Shown here: in pieces, positions 10,250-21,945 of the stretch
How the letters are laid out: the number at the start of each line of letters is the position of its first letter
Numbering within the stretch: position 1 is the stretch's first letter
NCBI GenBank assembly: GCA_034359265.1
Contig: CP136890.1
Coordinates: forward strand, 37,077,001-37,141,000
From: Canna indica
Taxonomy: Eukaryota; Streptophyta; Magnoliopsida; Zingiberales; Cannaceae
DNA: 64,000 nt
Direction: 5' to 3'
Position numbers and translations under genes: made by a program
Notes under the pieces: generated by a model
What the model was told of the DNA's origin: nothing
Seen by the model: the letters and a program-made list of their open reading frames with translations, nothing else
Databases searched by the model: none

Positions 10250-12793
10250 TGTAAGACCCGAAAAAATTTCCTAATATAAAATCTATTTTGGTGCAGCGCC
10301 CCGGGTCTTGGGGTAGTCGAGTCGAGCCTTAGGATCGCCTCGAGTGAAAATGTATGACTCAATTAATGATTCATGGAATCTATTTTGGTTATTAGCTTTC
10401 CTTTTATGAAATCATGCCTTAAATTAAGTTAACTCGAGTCATATTATGATTTGAGTCGGAACCCAAGTTGAGTTCGGGTTTAGTCGAGGTTTGAGTGCAA
10501 GTTAAGTGAGTCAACAGGCCTTAATTGGAAAGCTAGATGAGGGATTAAAACCCTCATCTTGTAGCCGTGCGGCTCATCCATTGAGCCACACAAGGCTGCC
10601 TAAGGGGAGAGAGGAAAAGGAGCAAGGTGAAGCTTGGGACTTGGATCGATCCGGGTTTCGCGTCGTCGTCGGAAAAATTTCAAGTCGTCATCACCCGATC
10701 CTTGTTTCTCCGCAATATAGGTGAGTGGTTAAGTTTTGAAGCTTGGGGGAGGCGGGTGGCCGAACCCTAGATGAGATAGGTTGAGTTCTCGCGATCTTTC
10801 CGACGAATCTTGATTTCAATTATGTATGTTCACTATTTTAGGAAATTTCTTGTTGGAATTCGCCGTTTCTTCATCGATTTGCAGGTTTTCTAGGGCTGCC
10901 GAGTCATGGGAAAAGGGGAAAGGTCATGCCAAAAGTTTTCCCGATTCACTTGATGGCAAGGAAGCCCTTATGTGACATTAGATTAAGGGTTTGATGTAGT
11001 TCCACTTGTATATCTATCACATTATGAAGCATGCCTTCCCTAGGAATCCCTTGGAATGGCCGAATAAATCATACAACTCATGAAGAGGGTTCGGGCAAGG
11101 GTGACGGAAGGGTAGATTAGTTCCTTAGCATTTAAATTATATTCGAAATTGAAGTATTGAAGTATAGCTAGAGTCTCCTCCCTCTTCTCCCACCATAAGG
11201 GCCATGGCCGAGCAAGGTCTTCCTTGCTCATGGTTCGGCCAAGGCTAGGGAGGGGAGAAGAGATTAGTTTTAGATGGAAATTTCATGACTATAAGGATCA
11301 TACATAGAGATATGACAATACTTAGGAAGAACACCAAACATGACAAGTAGCTTGATTCATTTGAAATTATAGGAATGCTAGTCTTGTAACCATCCTTAGC
11401 ATTAGATCTTTAAACTTTGAATGTTGAAATTGTTACCATGTTTTGTATTTCCTACATGTTATTTGAATTCATTACTACCTTGCCATGCTGGATAGTTGTT
11501 CCTTATTGTGCTAAAATTTCTAAGGTAGTGTAAGTTTGTTATATCTATACATTGTGGCCATGTATGATGAAGGTATAATATTTGAATATTTTCCTTTGAA
11601 TTATACATGCTACCCTAAATGTTCTTGGATGGGATTTCAAGGTTGACACTTGGAATTCCTCACCCAAGGCAGTGTAGGAGGTTAGGTAACATGTAAGGCG
11701 TCACTAGACGTTCATTGCACTTATATGGAAACTTAGTTAGGAGACGATAATACTTCTATAACTTCTAGTATACTTTTGGAAACTTAGAACTCGTAGGTGT
11801 TCATATCTTGAATGGGCGGCATAAATTATCGACCCTGTAGCCGGAATAAGGCCAGATACGGACAAAGGCCCAAGGTGTATATATGGAAACCCTAGGATAT
11901 TGATTGTGTGATGTGTTTGAGATGGTCCGCCGAAGAGCGTGGAGGTCGGAAATGACCAATGCTCAGCTCAGCCAGTATTGGGTCTAGAGGTGCGCCATTG
12001 GGCCCGCTAGGTGCCAGACCCTAGTTGGGTGGGACTAGCTATCCTTACCCCAGACGGTGTCTAAAGACTAGTAGATCATCCTAGTCGACGGCCCTGGATT
12101 GTTTGCTTACATCTTGAGATGATGAGGCCGATGGCCAGTATGATACTACCTGATATGGTAGGGACGACTGTAGTTGGGATTGATTCTCTAAGTAGGCCCA
12201 AGGGCCGGATGCCGAAGGCTTGATAAACCGAGATGGCAGGTTATCATGTTCAGTTGATGCGGATGAACCTGTTGGGGGTCGATAATCGCATTAGAATAAA
12301 TTTTATCTCATCGTACATTTCTTTTATTGCCCTATATGATATATATGTATGACTGAGGCTTATGTGGAAGTTCATTTGAGACACTCGCTGAGTCCCAAGT
12401 GGACTCACAATTTCTTTCTATTTTGCAGAGCATGAGCAGTAGTTTGGTATGTCGACATGGTGCAGCTGGTGGGTGGGAGGCGGTGTCGTATCTCGTAGCG
12501 GCGTCCTTGAGTCTTAGACTAGTGCTTAGTTATGTTGGTTTTGTTTCTACATTGACATTCGAAATTGAAAAAGGATTGTAAAACTTGTTAGTTGAACATT
12601 TGGTTATTTGATGTTGATGTTCCTTCGTGTTTTGGAAAAACTTATAGATTGTGACTTGAAATTTTTTTATAAAGTATGTTGAGTTTTCTTTCATTCGCTA
12701 TGTCTTGGTTTTCTTAATATCAGTGTAGATAGTAGGCTATAGGGCAGGATCTAGGCCTTGGCCGGTCACGCTATCCTAAGTTGGGGTGTGACA
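10250..12793 (+). repeat. 5' LTR of the full gypsy element
   Basis: It starts TGTAAGACCCGAAAAAATTTCC and ends CCTAAGTTGGGGTGTGACA. It matches the 3' LTR along its length apart from indels. One large difference lies near 11826-11880: the 5' copy has a segment on GACCCTGTAGCCGGAATAAGG that the 3' copy lacks, while the 3' copy carries a 114-bp duplication. Confidence 0.94.
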
Positions 12794-12797
12794 AAGT

Positions 12798-12809
12798 TGG
12801 TATCAGAGC
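12798..12809 (+). other. Primer-binding site for initiator tRNA-Met
   Basis: TGGTATCAGAGC, four bases after the LTR end, is complementary to the 3' end of plant initiator tRNA-Met and is the usual minus-strand primer site of plant gypsy and copia elements. Confidence 0.95.
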
Positions 12810-13010
12810 ACTAGGTTAGGTATTGTCTATGACTCGGTGTTGGGTACCGTATGAGGCATGTGCTAGTGTGCCGACTTACGGTATAGTTATGCTAAGAGAT
12901 TGGGCGACCACTCCTACACTCAGTGCACCATGCGGTTAGTAAGTTTAAAGAGCTCTATGTTAAGAATTTATTATATGATATGCAACTTCTTTCCTTTCTG
13001 TGTTAGTGAA

Positions 13011-14330
13011 ATGGAAGCTCAAAATATTGCTTTGAGCGGTAGTGGAAGTAACTCGATAGAACGTCGAGGCCGGGGGCGAGGCCGAGGTCGAGGTCAAGGC
13101 CGGGCCCGGGGCAGGGAAAGAGAGTAGTCAGAGGGTCAGGGGCAAGACTCGACGGTTGTTCTACTGCAGGCTCAGGTGAATCAACTGACAGAGGCGCTCC
13201 TTAAGGAGCAAGAACTAAGACAGCAGATGCAGCAGTAGCAGCAGTCCCAGTAGTCACCGCCATAACCGGTGCCCGTGATTCCAGTGGTACCAGAAGTGGC
13301 AGAGGTGACAGCACCGGTGGTCAGAACCCCAGGGGCCCCAACATATGCAAATTTTGTCTCACTGAAACCACTGGCGTTCAACGGGACAGATCGTCAAGTG
13401 GAAGTAATAGAATTTCTAGGGGATTGCTACGAGCTATGTATGGAACTGGGATGTTCATCAGAGGCAGCTGCTCGTATGGTTGGCCTTCAGATGAGGGGAC
13501 TGACAAAGGTTTGGCTACAAACTTGAAAGGCCCGCAGGGCGGCTGGCGCACCACCTCCCACATGGGAAGAATTTCAGGCGGCTGTGGAAGAGCAGTACCT
13601 ACCCATGAGTGTCCGCGACAAGCGCGCCCATGATTTTGAGATGCTGCGCCAGGTTGGGGGGATGTCAGTGTCAAAGTATGAGATGGAGTTCAACCGTCTC
13701 TCCAAGTACCATCCAACCCTAGTGGCGTCTGAGACCGCCAGGGTTAAAAGGTTCGTGGCAGGGCTAAGGCCATAGATTGGTAGGCTTATCCACTACACTA
13801 GGATTCTACTCTAGCTCGGGTAGTGGATGAGGCCCTGCGGAAAGAAGCCTTGGTGCCATTTGAGAGAAATGACGGGCCATCTAAGAAGAAGTTTGGGTCG
13901 CAGGGTTCTGGTAGTTGGCCATGGCACTCCGAGGGGGCAATGGCTACAGCAGATTAGCAGTAAATCCGGGGGCAGAATGGCAACCAGGGCCATGGGGGGC
14001 TAGGGATCGAGTCAGTGAGGCAAGCAATGCCAGGAGGTGGTTCTTAGAGATCTGAGGTGCCGCAGTATGGCAGCTGTAGTCGAAGGCACTAGGGGTCCTG
14101 CCTTAGCCGCGCTAATGCTTGCTTCAAGTGCGGTCGAGTCGAACACTTCAAGGAAGACTGTCCTGAGGGAACTAGTCAGAAGCCTGAGCAGTCTAGGGGC
14201 AAGGCACCTATGTCAGTAGGGTCAGTAGCTCAGAGGGGACAGGCGCAATATAAGGGGCCGCAGACCAGTCATTTGGAGAAGCCGCTTGCATGGGTATATG
14301 CCAAGAACCGTGATGGGGCATAGGCATCCA
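13011..14330 (+). pseudogene. gypsy gag (decayed)
   Basis: The likely start is ATG at 13011 (MEAQNIALSG). A basic RGRGRGRG tract follows at 13066-13120, then a coiled region and the retrotransposon gag domain: FNGTDRQVEVIEFLGDCYEL (13378-13440), then PTWEEFQAAVEEQYLPMSVR (13553-13615) and YEMEFNRLSKYHP. A CCHC zinc knuckle, CFKCGRVEHFKEDC, lies at 14120-14161 in another frame. Stops interrupt the frame at 13126, near 13235 and 13254, and after the first gag block; several are CAG-to-TAG changes. Gag packages the element RNA. The second gypsy element here (47847) shows the same organisation. Confidence 0.9.
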
Positions 14331-14335
14331 AAGCA

Positions 14336-16191
14336 GTGGTGACAGGTACTATTTTAGTATGTTCATCTGCTGCATATGTTTTATTTCATCCGGGTGCCAC
14401 ACAGTCGTTTGTGTCTGCCATATTTGTTGAAAAGTTACCAATGGCACCCTCTATGCTTGACGGGCCATTGATGGTATCAACGCCCTACGGCCGATGCAAT
14501 CTTGGCAAATTCAATATATCAAGGTTGTGAAGTGCTCATCTGTGGCCATGTGTTGAGTGCGGATTTGACACTCCTACCCACTCTAGAGCTTGACGTCATC
14601 CTTGGTATGGACTGGCTGGCAGAGCACTTCGCAATGTTGGACTGCAGAGTAAAGGCAGTGATGTTTAATAAGCCTGGGCTACCGCAATTCACCTTCCAAA
14701 GGGAGGGAAGTAGAAAGCCGATAGGGATACTCTCAGACCTAAAGGCTCGCAAGTTGCTTCGGGGCGGCTGCCAATCTTTCCTAGCCTTCGTATCTATGGC
14801 CGAGGGGGAAGGGGGGTGAAGCTAGGAATGTCAGCGGAACCCCAGTGGTCTGTGAATTCCCTATTGTGTTTCCCGAGGAATTGCCGGGATTGCCGCCCAC
14901 AAGGGAAGTTGATTTTTGCATTGACCTGCAGCCCGAGGTAAAACCAATTTCCATTCCACCTTATAGGATGGCACCAGCCGAACTAAGGGAGTTGAAGGTG
15001 CAATTGCAGGAAATGCTAGACCTGGGGTTTATCCGGCCGAGTGTGTCACCCTGGGGTGCCCCAGTTCTCTTTGTGAAGAAGAAGGATGGGTCGATGCGCA
15101 TGTGCATCGACTATAGGCAGCTGAACAAAGTGACTGTTAAGAATCGCTACCCACTGCCGAGGATAGACGATCTGTTTGACCAGCTGCAGGGGGCTCAATG
15201 GTTTCCAAAGATAGATCTGAGGTTCGGATACCATCAGCTGAGAATCCGGGACTGCGATGTGCCGAAGATGGTTTTTAGGACTCGCTACGATCACTATGAG
15301 TTCCTAGTGACGTCCTTTGGCCTAACCAATGCACCTGCTGCCTTCATAGACCTAATGAATAGGGTATTTAAGGAGTACCTGGACAGCTTTGTGATCGTCT
15401 TCATTGATGACATTCTGGTTTACTCCAAGAATGAGGAAGAGCACTCTAAGCACCTGAGAATGGTCTTGGAAACCCTCAGAGAGCACTGCTTGTTTGCCAA
15501 ATTTTCCAAGTGTGAATTTTGGTTGGAAAGTGTAGGGTTCTTGGGCCATGTAGTGCCCAAGGAAGGAATAAGGGTAGATCCTGCCAAGATTGAAGTGGTG
15601 CAGAACTGGAAGCAGCCGACTAATGTGACTGAGATCCGTAGTTTTCTTGGTTTGGCCGGCTATTACCGGAGGTTTGTGGAGAATTTCTCCAGAATTGCAG
15701 CACCTCTAACTCGGTTGACCCAGAAGAAAGTCAGGTTCCTTTGGGATGATAAATGCAAGGCGAGCTTTCAGAAGCTCAAGGCATGTTTAACATTTGCACC
15801 TGTGTTGGTTGTACCTTCCGACTCAGGAGGGTTTGTAGTCTTCTGTAATGCCTCACGGGTTGGCCTGGGCTGCGTCCTGATGCAGTATGGCAGAGTCATT
15901 GCTTATGCGTCTCGCCAGCTAAAAGTTCATGAGAAGAACTATCTGATGCATGACCTAGAATTAGTGGCAGTGGTCTTTGCACTGAAGCTTTGGCGGCACT
16001 ACCTGTACGGGGAGACATGCGAGATCTACACAGATCACAAGAGCCTCCAGTAGTTGCTTATCTAGAAGGAGCTGAACCTCAAGCAGAGGAAGTGACTGGA
16101 GCTCCTAAAGGATTATGATTGCACCATTATGTATCATCCGGGGAAAGTAAATGTCGTAGCAGATGCTCTGAGCAAAAAGTCCATGGGCAGT
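14336..16191 (+). pseudogene. gypsy pol: protease, reverse transcriptase, RNase H (decayed)
   Basis: The aspartic protease region reads YVLFHPGATQSFVS at about 14370-14415. The usual LFDSGATHSF has become HPGA, so the catalytic Asp is lost. Reverse transcriptase runs in a 402-residue open frame (14845-16053) with [28 protein letters not shown] and the catalytic FIDDILVYS at about 15400-15425. RNase H follows with [13 protein letters not shown] and [10 protein letters not shown], then a TAG stop at 16051-16053 where CAG is expected. Sequence continues in frame to YHPGKVNVVADALSK near 16130-16175. The reverse transcriptase itself is the best-preserved part of this element. Confidence 0.92.
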
Positions 16192-17749
16192 TTAGCTCAT
16201 TTGGAAGTTAAGCGGAGGCCTCTAGCTCGAGAGTTGGCTTTGTGTCTAGATGGGGGTGCAACCCTATCAGTGTCAGCTTCAAGTGCCCTGATGGCACACC
16301 TGCGGGTACAGTCCACGCTGGTGGACATGCTACGTGCCGCGCAGGGGGAGGATGTCTTTTGTGCACTAACCAAGGACCTGGTGCAAAGAGGTGATGCATA
16401 GAACAATTTCAAATTGGACTCAGAGGGTGTACTGAGGTTCGGAGACCGGATAGTTATACCAGACATGGCTGAGGTGCGCAGGCAAGTCTTGGAACTGGGT
16501 CATCGTTCCACTTACATGATGCATCCGGGGGCCACCAAGATGTACCGGCATTTAAGGCAACATTACTGGTGGAAGGATATGAAAAGAGAGGTGGCAGAGT
16601 TTGTTTCCAAATGTCTATTCTGCCAGCAGGTGAAGGCCGAACACCTTAAGCCTGCGGGGGCTTCCGCAAAACCTCGAAGTGCCAGAGTGCAAATGGGAAA
16701 AGATCACCATGGATCTAGTGACCGGATTGCCTAAGTCGAAAGGCGGTTTTGATTCCATTTGGTTGGTAGTGGACCGGTTAACCAAGACCACACATTTCAT
16801 ACTAGTGAAAACTACCTTCTCTGCGGAGTAGTATGCCCGATTGTTCTTGGATAGGATTGTGGCATATCATGGTACCCTGGTGATGGTTATATCCGACCGC
16901 GGTACCCAGTTCACAGTCCGGTTTTGGCAGTCCTTCCTGGAAGCTTTGGGTACCCAGGTGCGTTTTAGCACAGCTTTCCATTCGCAGACTGACGGGCAGT
17001 CGGAGAGGACCATCCAAACTTTGGAGGACATGCTGAGAGCATGCATCTTGGATATGGCCGACGGCGGGGAGAGACACCTACCGTTGATAGAATTCACCTA
17101 CAACAATAGCTATCACAGTAGTATTGGCATGGCTCTTTTTGAGGCCTTGTATGGGCAGCGGTGTAGGTCTCCAGTGGGCTGGTTTGAGGCAGGGGAGTTA
17201 CTCATGGTGGGCCCCGATTTGGTTGAGGAAGCGGTAGAGAGAGTAAAGGCCATTAAGGAAAGATTGCTAGCGGCTCAGAGTCGACAATAAATATATGCCG
17301 ACAAAAAGGGCAGGGAATTAGAATTTGCTGAGGGTGACTTAGTCTTTCTAAAGGTCTCTCCTATGAAAGGGGTGGTCCGGTTTGGGAAGAAGGGGTAGCT
17401 GATCCCTAGATACATTGGACCTTTTCCTATCCTCAAAAGAAGGGGCGAGGTTGCCTATGAGCTGGCATTGCCTCCTAGCCTAAGCAGAGTGCACCCGGTT
17501 TTTCATGTATCCATGTTGTGAAAGTATGTAAAAGATGATTCGCATGTGATCGAGCCCTCTTCTATTGAGGTAGATTCGGCCATCTCGTTCAAGGAAAGGC
17601 CGATAGAGGTTCTTGACCGCCAAATCAGGAAGCTAATGTCCAAAGAAATTCCCCTGGTAAAAGTCAGATGGGAGCACCATTCCGGGCAAGATGCCACATG
17701 GGAGGTAGAGCAGGACATGAGAGAGAGCTACCCTTCCTTGTTTGAATAA
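16192..17749 (+). pseudogene. gypsy integrase and chromodomain-like tail (decayed)
   Basis: The zinc-binding N terminus is visible at 16495-16640: HRSTYMMHPGATKMYRHL with CLFCQQVK. A frame change near 16670 precedes the catalytic core. The three acidic residues of the DDE core can be placed: MDLVTG (about 16711), ISDRGTQF (about 16893) and DGQSERTIQ (about 16993). The tail at 17546-17749 reads VLDRQIRKLMSKEIPLVKVR followed by W-x-HHSGQDATWEVEQDM and YPSLFE, the usual C-terminal chromodomain-like module of this lineage. Stops occur at 16828 (TAG for CAG), 17287 and 17518. A chromodomain normally directs insertion to heterochromatin. Confidence 0.9.
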
Positions 17750-17793
17750 CCGGTAAGTCCTTGTTATTCAAGTAAATTCGAGGACGAATTTCC

Positions 17794-17808
17794 CTTAAAG
17801 GGGAAGGT
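17794..17808 (+). other. Polypurine tract
   Basis: TTAAAGGGGAAGGT immediately precedes the 3' LTR start (TG at 17809). This is the plus-strand primer site. Confidence 0.9.
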
Positions 17809-20457
17809 TGTAAGACCCGAAAAAATTACCTAATATAAAATCTATTTTGGTGCAGCGCGCCGAGTCCGGGGGTAGTCGAGTCGAGCCATAGGATCGCCTC
17901 GAGTGAAAAGGTATGACTCAATTAATGATTCATGAAATCTATTTGGGTGATTAGCTTTTCTTTTATGGAATCATGCCTTAAATTAAGTTAACTCGAGTTA
18001 TATTATGGTTTGAGTCGGAACCCAAGTTGAGTTCGGGTTTAGTCGAGGTTTGAGTGCGAGATAAGTGAGTCAAGAGTCCTTAATTGGAAAGCTAGATGAC
18101 GGATTAAAATCCTCATCTTGTAGCCGTGCGGCTCATCCATTGAGTCGCACAAGGCTGCCTAAGGGGAGAGAGGAAGAGGAGCAAGGTGAAGCTTGGGGCT
18201 TGGATCGATCCGGGTTTCGTGTCGTCGCCGGAAAAATTTCAAGTCGTCGTCACCCGATCCTTGTTTCTCCACAATCTACGTGAGTGGTTAAGTTTTGAAG
18301 CTTGGGGGAGGCGGGTGGCTGAACCCTAGATGAGATAGGTTGAGTTCTCGCGATCTTTCCGACGAATCTTGATTTCAATGATATATGTTCACTATTTTAT
18401 GAAATTTCTTATCGGAATTTGTTGTTTCTTCGTCGATTTGCAAATTTTTTAGGGCTGCCGAGTCATGGGAAAAGGGAAAAGGTCATGCCAAAATTTTTCC
18501 CGATTCCCTTGACGGCGAGGAAGCCCTTCTGTGACCTTAGATTAAGGTTTGATGTAGATCCACTTGTATATCTCTCACATTATGAAGCATGCCTTCCCTA
18601 GGAATCCCTTGGAATGGCCGAATGAACCCTACAACTCATGAAGAGGGTTTGGCCAAGGGTGAGGGAACGGTAGATTAGTTCATCAGCATTTAAATTATAT
18701 TCGGAATTGAAGAGGTAGAAGTTTAGCTAGAGTCTCCTCCCTCTTCTCCTACCATAGGGGCCATGGCCGAGCAAGGTCTTCCTTGCTCATGGTTCGGCCA
18801 AGGCTAGGGAGGGGAGAAGAGATTAGCTTTAGATGGAAATTTCATGACTATAAGGATCATACATAGAGATATGACAATACTTAGGAATAACACCAAACAT
18901 AGCAAGTAGCTTGAATGATTTGATATTGTATGACAACTAGTCTTGTAACCATCCTTAGCATTAGATCTTTAAACTTTGAATGTTGAAATTGTTACCATGT
19001 TTTGTATTTCCTACATGTTATTTGAATTCATTACTACCTTGCCATGCTGGATAGTTGTTCCTTATTGTGCTAAAATTTCAAAGGTAGTGTAAGGTTGTTA
19101 TATATATACATTGTAGCCATATATGATGAAGGTATAATATTTGAATATTTTCCTTTGAATTATACATGTTGCCGTAAATGTTCTTGGGCGGGATTTGAAG
19201 GTTGACACCTGGAATTCCCCACCCAAGGCAGTGTATGAGGTTAGGTAACATGTAAGGCGTCACTAGACGTTCATTGCACTTATATGAAAACGTAGTTAGG
19301 AGACGATAACACTTCTATGACTTCTTGTATACTTTTGAAAACTTAGAACTCATAGGTGTTCATATCTTGAAAGGACGGCATAAATTGTTTGTGTGATGTG
19401 TTTGAGATGGTCCGACGAGTTGTATATATGGAAACCCTAGGATATTAATTGTGTGATGTGTTTGAGATGGTCCGCATATCTTGAAAGGACGGCATAAATT
19501 GTTTGTGTGATGTGTTTGAGATGGTCCGCCGAGTTGTATATATGGAAACCCTAGGATATTAATTGTGTGATGTGTTTGAGATGGTCTGCCGAGGAGCGTG
19601 GAGGTCGAAAATGACCAATGGTCAGCTCGGCCAGTATTGGGTCTAGAGGTGCGCCAGCGGGCCGCTAGGTACCAGACCCCAGTTGGGTGGGACTAGCTAT
19701 CCTTACCTCAGACGGTGTCCGAAGACTAGTGGACCATCCTAGTCGACGGCCCGAGATTGTTTGCCTACATCTTTAGATAATGAGGCCGATGGCCAGTATG
19801 ATACTACTTGATATGGTAGGGACGACTGTAGCTGGGATTGATTCTCTAAGTAGGCCCAACGGCCGAATGCTGAAGGCATGATAAGCCGAGATGGCAGGTT
19901 ATCATGTTCAATTGATGCGGATGAACCCAAGTGATAAGCCCTGATAATCGCATTAGAAATAAATTTTACCTCATCGTACATTTCTTTTATTGCCCTATAT
20001 GATATATATGTATGACTGAGGCTTGTGTGGAAGTTCATTTGAGACACTCGCTGAGTCCCAAGTGGACTCACAGTTTCTTTCTATTTTGCAGAGCATGAGC
20101 AGTAGTTTGGTATTTCGACATGGTGCAGCTGGTGTGTAGGAGGCGGTGTTGTATCTCGTAGCGACGTCCTTGAGTCTTAGACTAGTGCCTAGTTATGTTG
20201 GTTTTGTTTCTACATTGACATTCGAAATTGAAAAAGGATTGTAAAACTAGTTATTTGAACATTTGATTATTTGATGTTGATGTTCCTTCTTATTTTGGAA
20301 CAACTTATAGATTGTGACTTGAAAACTTTTTATAAAATATGTTGATTTTTTCTGTCATTTGCTATGTCTTAGTTTTCTTAATGTCAGTGTAGATAGTTGG
20401 CTACATGGCAGGATGTAGGCCCTGATCGGTCACACTATCCTCAGTTGAGGTGTGACA
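17809..20457 (+). repeat. 3' LTR of the full gypsy element
   Basis: It begins TGTAAGACCCG and ends GTTGAGGTGTGACA. It is about 105 bp longer than the 5' LTR, mainly because of a 114-bp tandem duplication at 19361-19588. Confidence 0.94.
19361..19588 (+). repeat. 114-bp tandem duplication found only in the 3' LTR
   Basis: CATATCTTGAAAGGACGGCA begins at 19361 and again at 19475. Each copy itself contains GTGTGATGTGTTTGAGATGG twice, so the 26-bp motif occurs four times. The 5' LTR has the motif once (near 11904-11930). Confidence 0.92.
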
Positions 20458-20505
20458 TATTTTGGAGTCTTGAAAAATATATAGCAAAATTGGACAGAAT
20501 TAGAC

Positions 20506-20905
20506 CTTTAAAAAAGTAGCTGGACCTTCTCTCAAAATTGTATATGCACAACTAAGTAGCCCATTACATTGGTTTGCCAAACCCTGTGATTCAAGCAAAA
20601 TGAAATGAAAACCATATATGCATCCGACACTTACGAACAAGGTTTGAAAGAAAGTTGTTATCTGAACCATTAATCTTATCTTCATTGCATCAAGAAACAC
20701 TAGACTGCAAGAAGTATTAAAGGAATTGAGATTTACCAGCAAAAGCACCAATGAGAGCATTCTCGGAATCATTTAACTCCCTCCTTGACTGCATGAACAA
20801 AGAAACAAAAAAGAACTTATTGTTATTTTTCTGATTTTGCAAGGTAATAGTAATATCTCTTGGTATGTTCCGGAGAAGAAAGCTCGCTCTTTACACGAAT
20901 GTTGA
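20506..20905 (-). pseudogene. SAMC1: Captured fragment of a mitochondrial S-adenosylmethionine carrier
   Basis: Minus-strand exon-like pieces in order match the second half of a mitochondrial carrier. About 20840-20900 gives ASFLLRNIPRD (family form SFLLRDLPFDA). 20737-20788 gives RRELNDSENALIGAFAG. 20661-20704 gives LDAMKIRLMVQ (family form PLDVxKTRLMVQ, the carrier signature). 20506-20583 gives GLANQCNGLLSCAYTILREG, then PATFLK. Intron-like sequence with GT/AG borders separates the pieces. The Pro of the P-x-[DE]-x-x-[KR] signature is lost and the rest of the carrier is absent. Intact SAM carriers import S-adenosylmethionine into plastids and mitochondria. Since introns are retained, the capture was from genomic DNA. 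It lies inside CACTA-1. Confidence 0.78.
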
Positions 20906-21484
20906 AAAGCCAAGTCAACTAATGTTATACTGTGATGGCTTGGTGGAACCTGAACTAATATTTTGTGACTCAATTTCACCAAACAGTTCTTGGTACAATT
21001 AAACAAATTAAAGATGATAGGGCCTTCTGTTAAGAATTATTATGAGGTAAAAATACAAAACACATAAATATTTTGTGTACATATGCAACAGTAGCAGTAG
21101 CAACAACAAGATGCTACATGGATCTTTTCCTGTGATAGAGCTCTGTGCAAAGCCAAATCATAAGTTATACAAAGGGAATTTAAATTGTTATTAAATATTC
21201 ATGTAATGTTTTCTTAGCTCTTCTTCTACACCTTTCCCTACCAATTCACCATATCTAACTTCAACATCTATAGGTCTATTTAGGACATATCCAAACCTTC
21301 TCGATCTATTTTCTATTGATGTTGGGTTTAATGGAGCATTTTAATATATACTTGCTGAAAAAATTCAAAATAAGAAAAATATTGATCAACTATGGTTACT
21401 CGTCTTTGAAAAAATTTCTAAAATCATTGAGAAGTCAATTCTAACTAACTCATGCTCAAGTTTTGCACTTGAAGCAAGAAAAGA

Positions 21485-21526
21485 ATGGAAAGGTCTGTTC
21501 TCCCAACGAAGGTTTGAACAGGAGAG
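21485..21526 (+). pseudogene. R2R3-MYB exon 1, upstream part (split by CACTA-2)
   Basis: The stretch ATGGAAAGGTC... ends with TTTGAACAGGAGAG at 21526. In one frame it gives CSPNEGLNR, fitting the MYB leader of the type M-G-R-x-x-C-C-x-K-E-G-L-N-R-G-A-W-T. There is a frame change between the ATG and this part, so the exon is already damaged. The continuation ([10 protein letters not shown]) lies at 37969-38058 on the other side of CACTA-2. When one copy of the 3-bp duplication is removed, the MYB frame runs straight across the joint. Confidence 0.72.
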
Positions 21527-21544
21527 CACTACAAAAAAATAAGG

Positions 21545-21945
21545 TATCACCAACGGACTAAATCCATTGGTAATACTCAAAAATCCGTTGGTAATATATT
21601 ACCAATGGATTATCTGTTGGTAAATACGTCGGTGTTGACCATGCTAGGTATTACCAACGGATATTATTATATCTGTTGGTAACACCAATGATAATTAATG
21701 TCCGTTGGTAACACCAACGAAAATATACTCTGTTGGTGATGCCAACGGAACCAGTATCCGTTGGTGACACCAACGGATCATACTCCGTTGGTAATACCAA
21801 CGGAGATGATATCCGTTGGGAATACCAACGGATATCATCTCCGTTTATACTAACAGATTCAACAAAGGTATCCGTTGGTATTACTAACTGACATCCGTTG
21901 GTATTACCAACAGAGACATCCGTTGGTAATACATTTTATAATTAA
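21545..21945. repeat. Left subterminal repeats of CACTA-2
   Basis: About twenty copies of ACCAACGGA or its complement TCCGTTGGT, many as inverted pairs such as CCGTTGGTAATACCAACGG. This is the expected binding domain for the element's TNPA-like protein. The matching right domain is at 37878-37960. Confidence 0.93.

Larger units (their letters stand above)
10250..20457 (+). mobile_element. Full-length Ty3/gypsy chromovirus (Tekay/Del-like)
   Basis: LTRs of about 2.54 kb (10250-12793) and 2.65 kb (17809-20457) begin TGTAAGACCCG and end GTGTGACA. The element is flanked by TATTT at 10245-10249 and TATTT at 20458-20462, a perfect 5-bp duplication. A primer site for initiator tRNA-Met, gag, protease, reverse transcriptase/RNase H, integrase and a chromodomain-like tail follow in order, then a purine tract. 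Very long LTRs and a C-terminal chromodomain fit the Tekay/Del lineage. The polyprotein has many stops, so it cannot transpose itself. The LTRs are very similar by eye, so insertion seems recent compared with the other elements here. It lies inside CACTA-1. Confidence 0.95.

Noticed and set aside
12798..12809. tRNA gene fragment
   Set aside because: Only the 12-base primer site is present; no cloverleaf follows. I found no tRNA or rRNA gene in the window.
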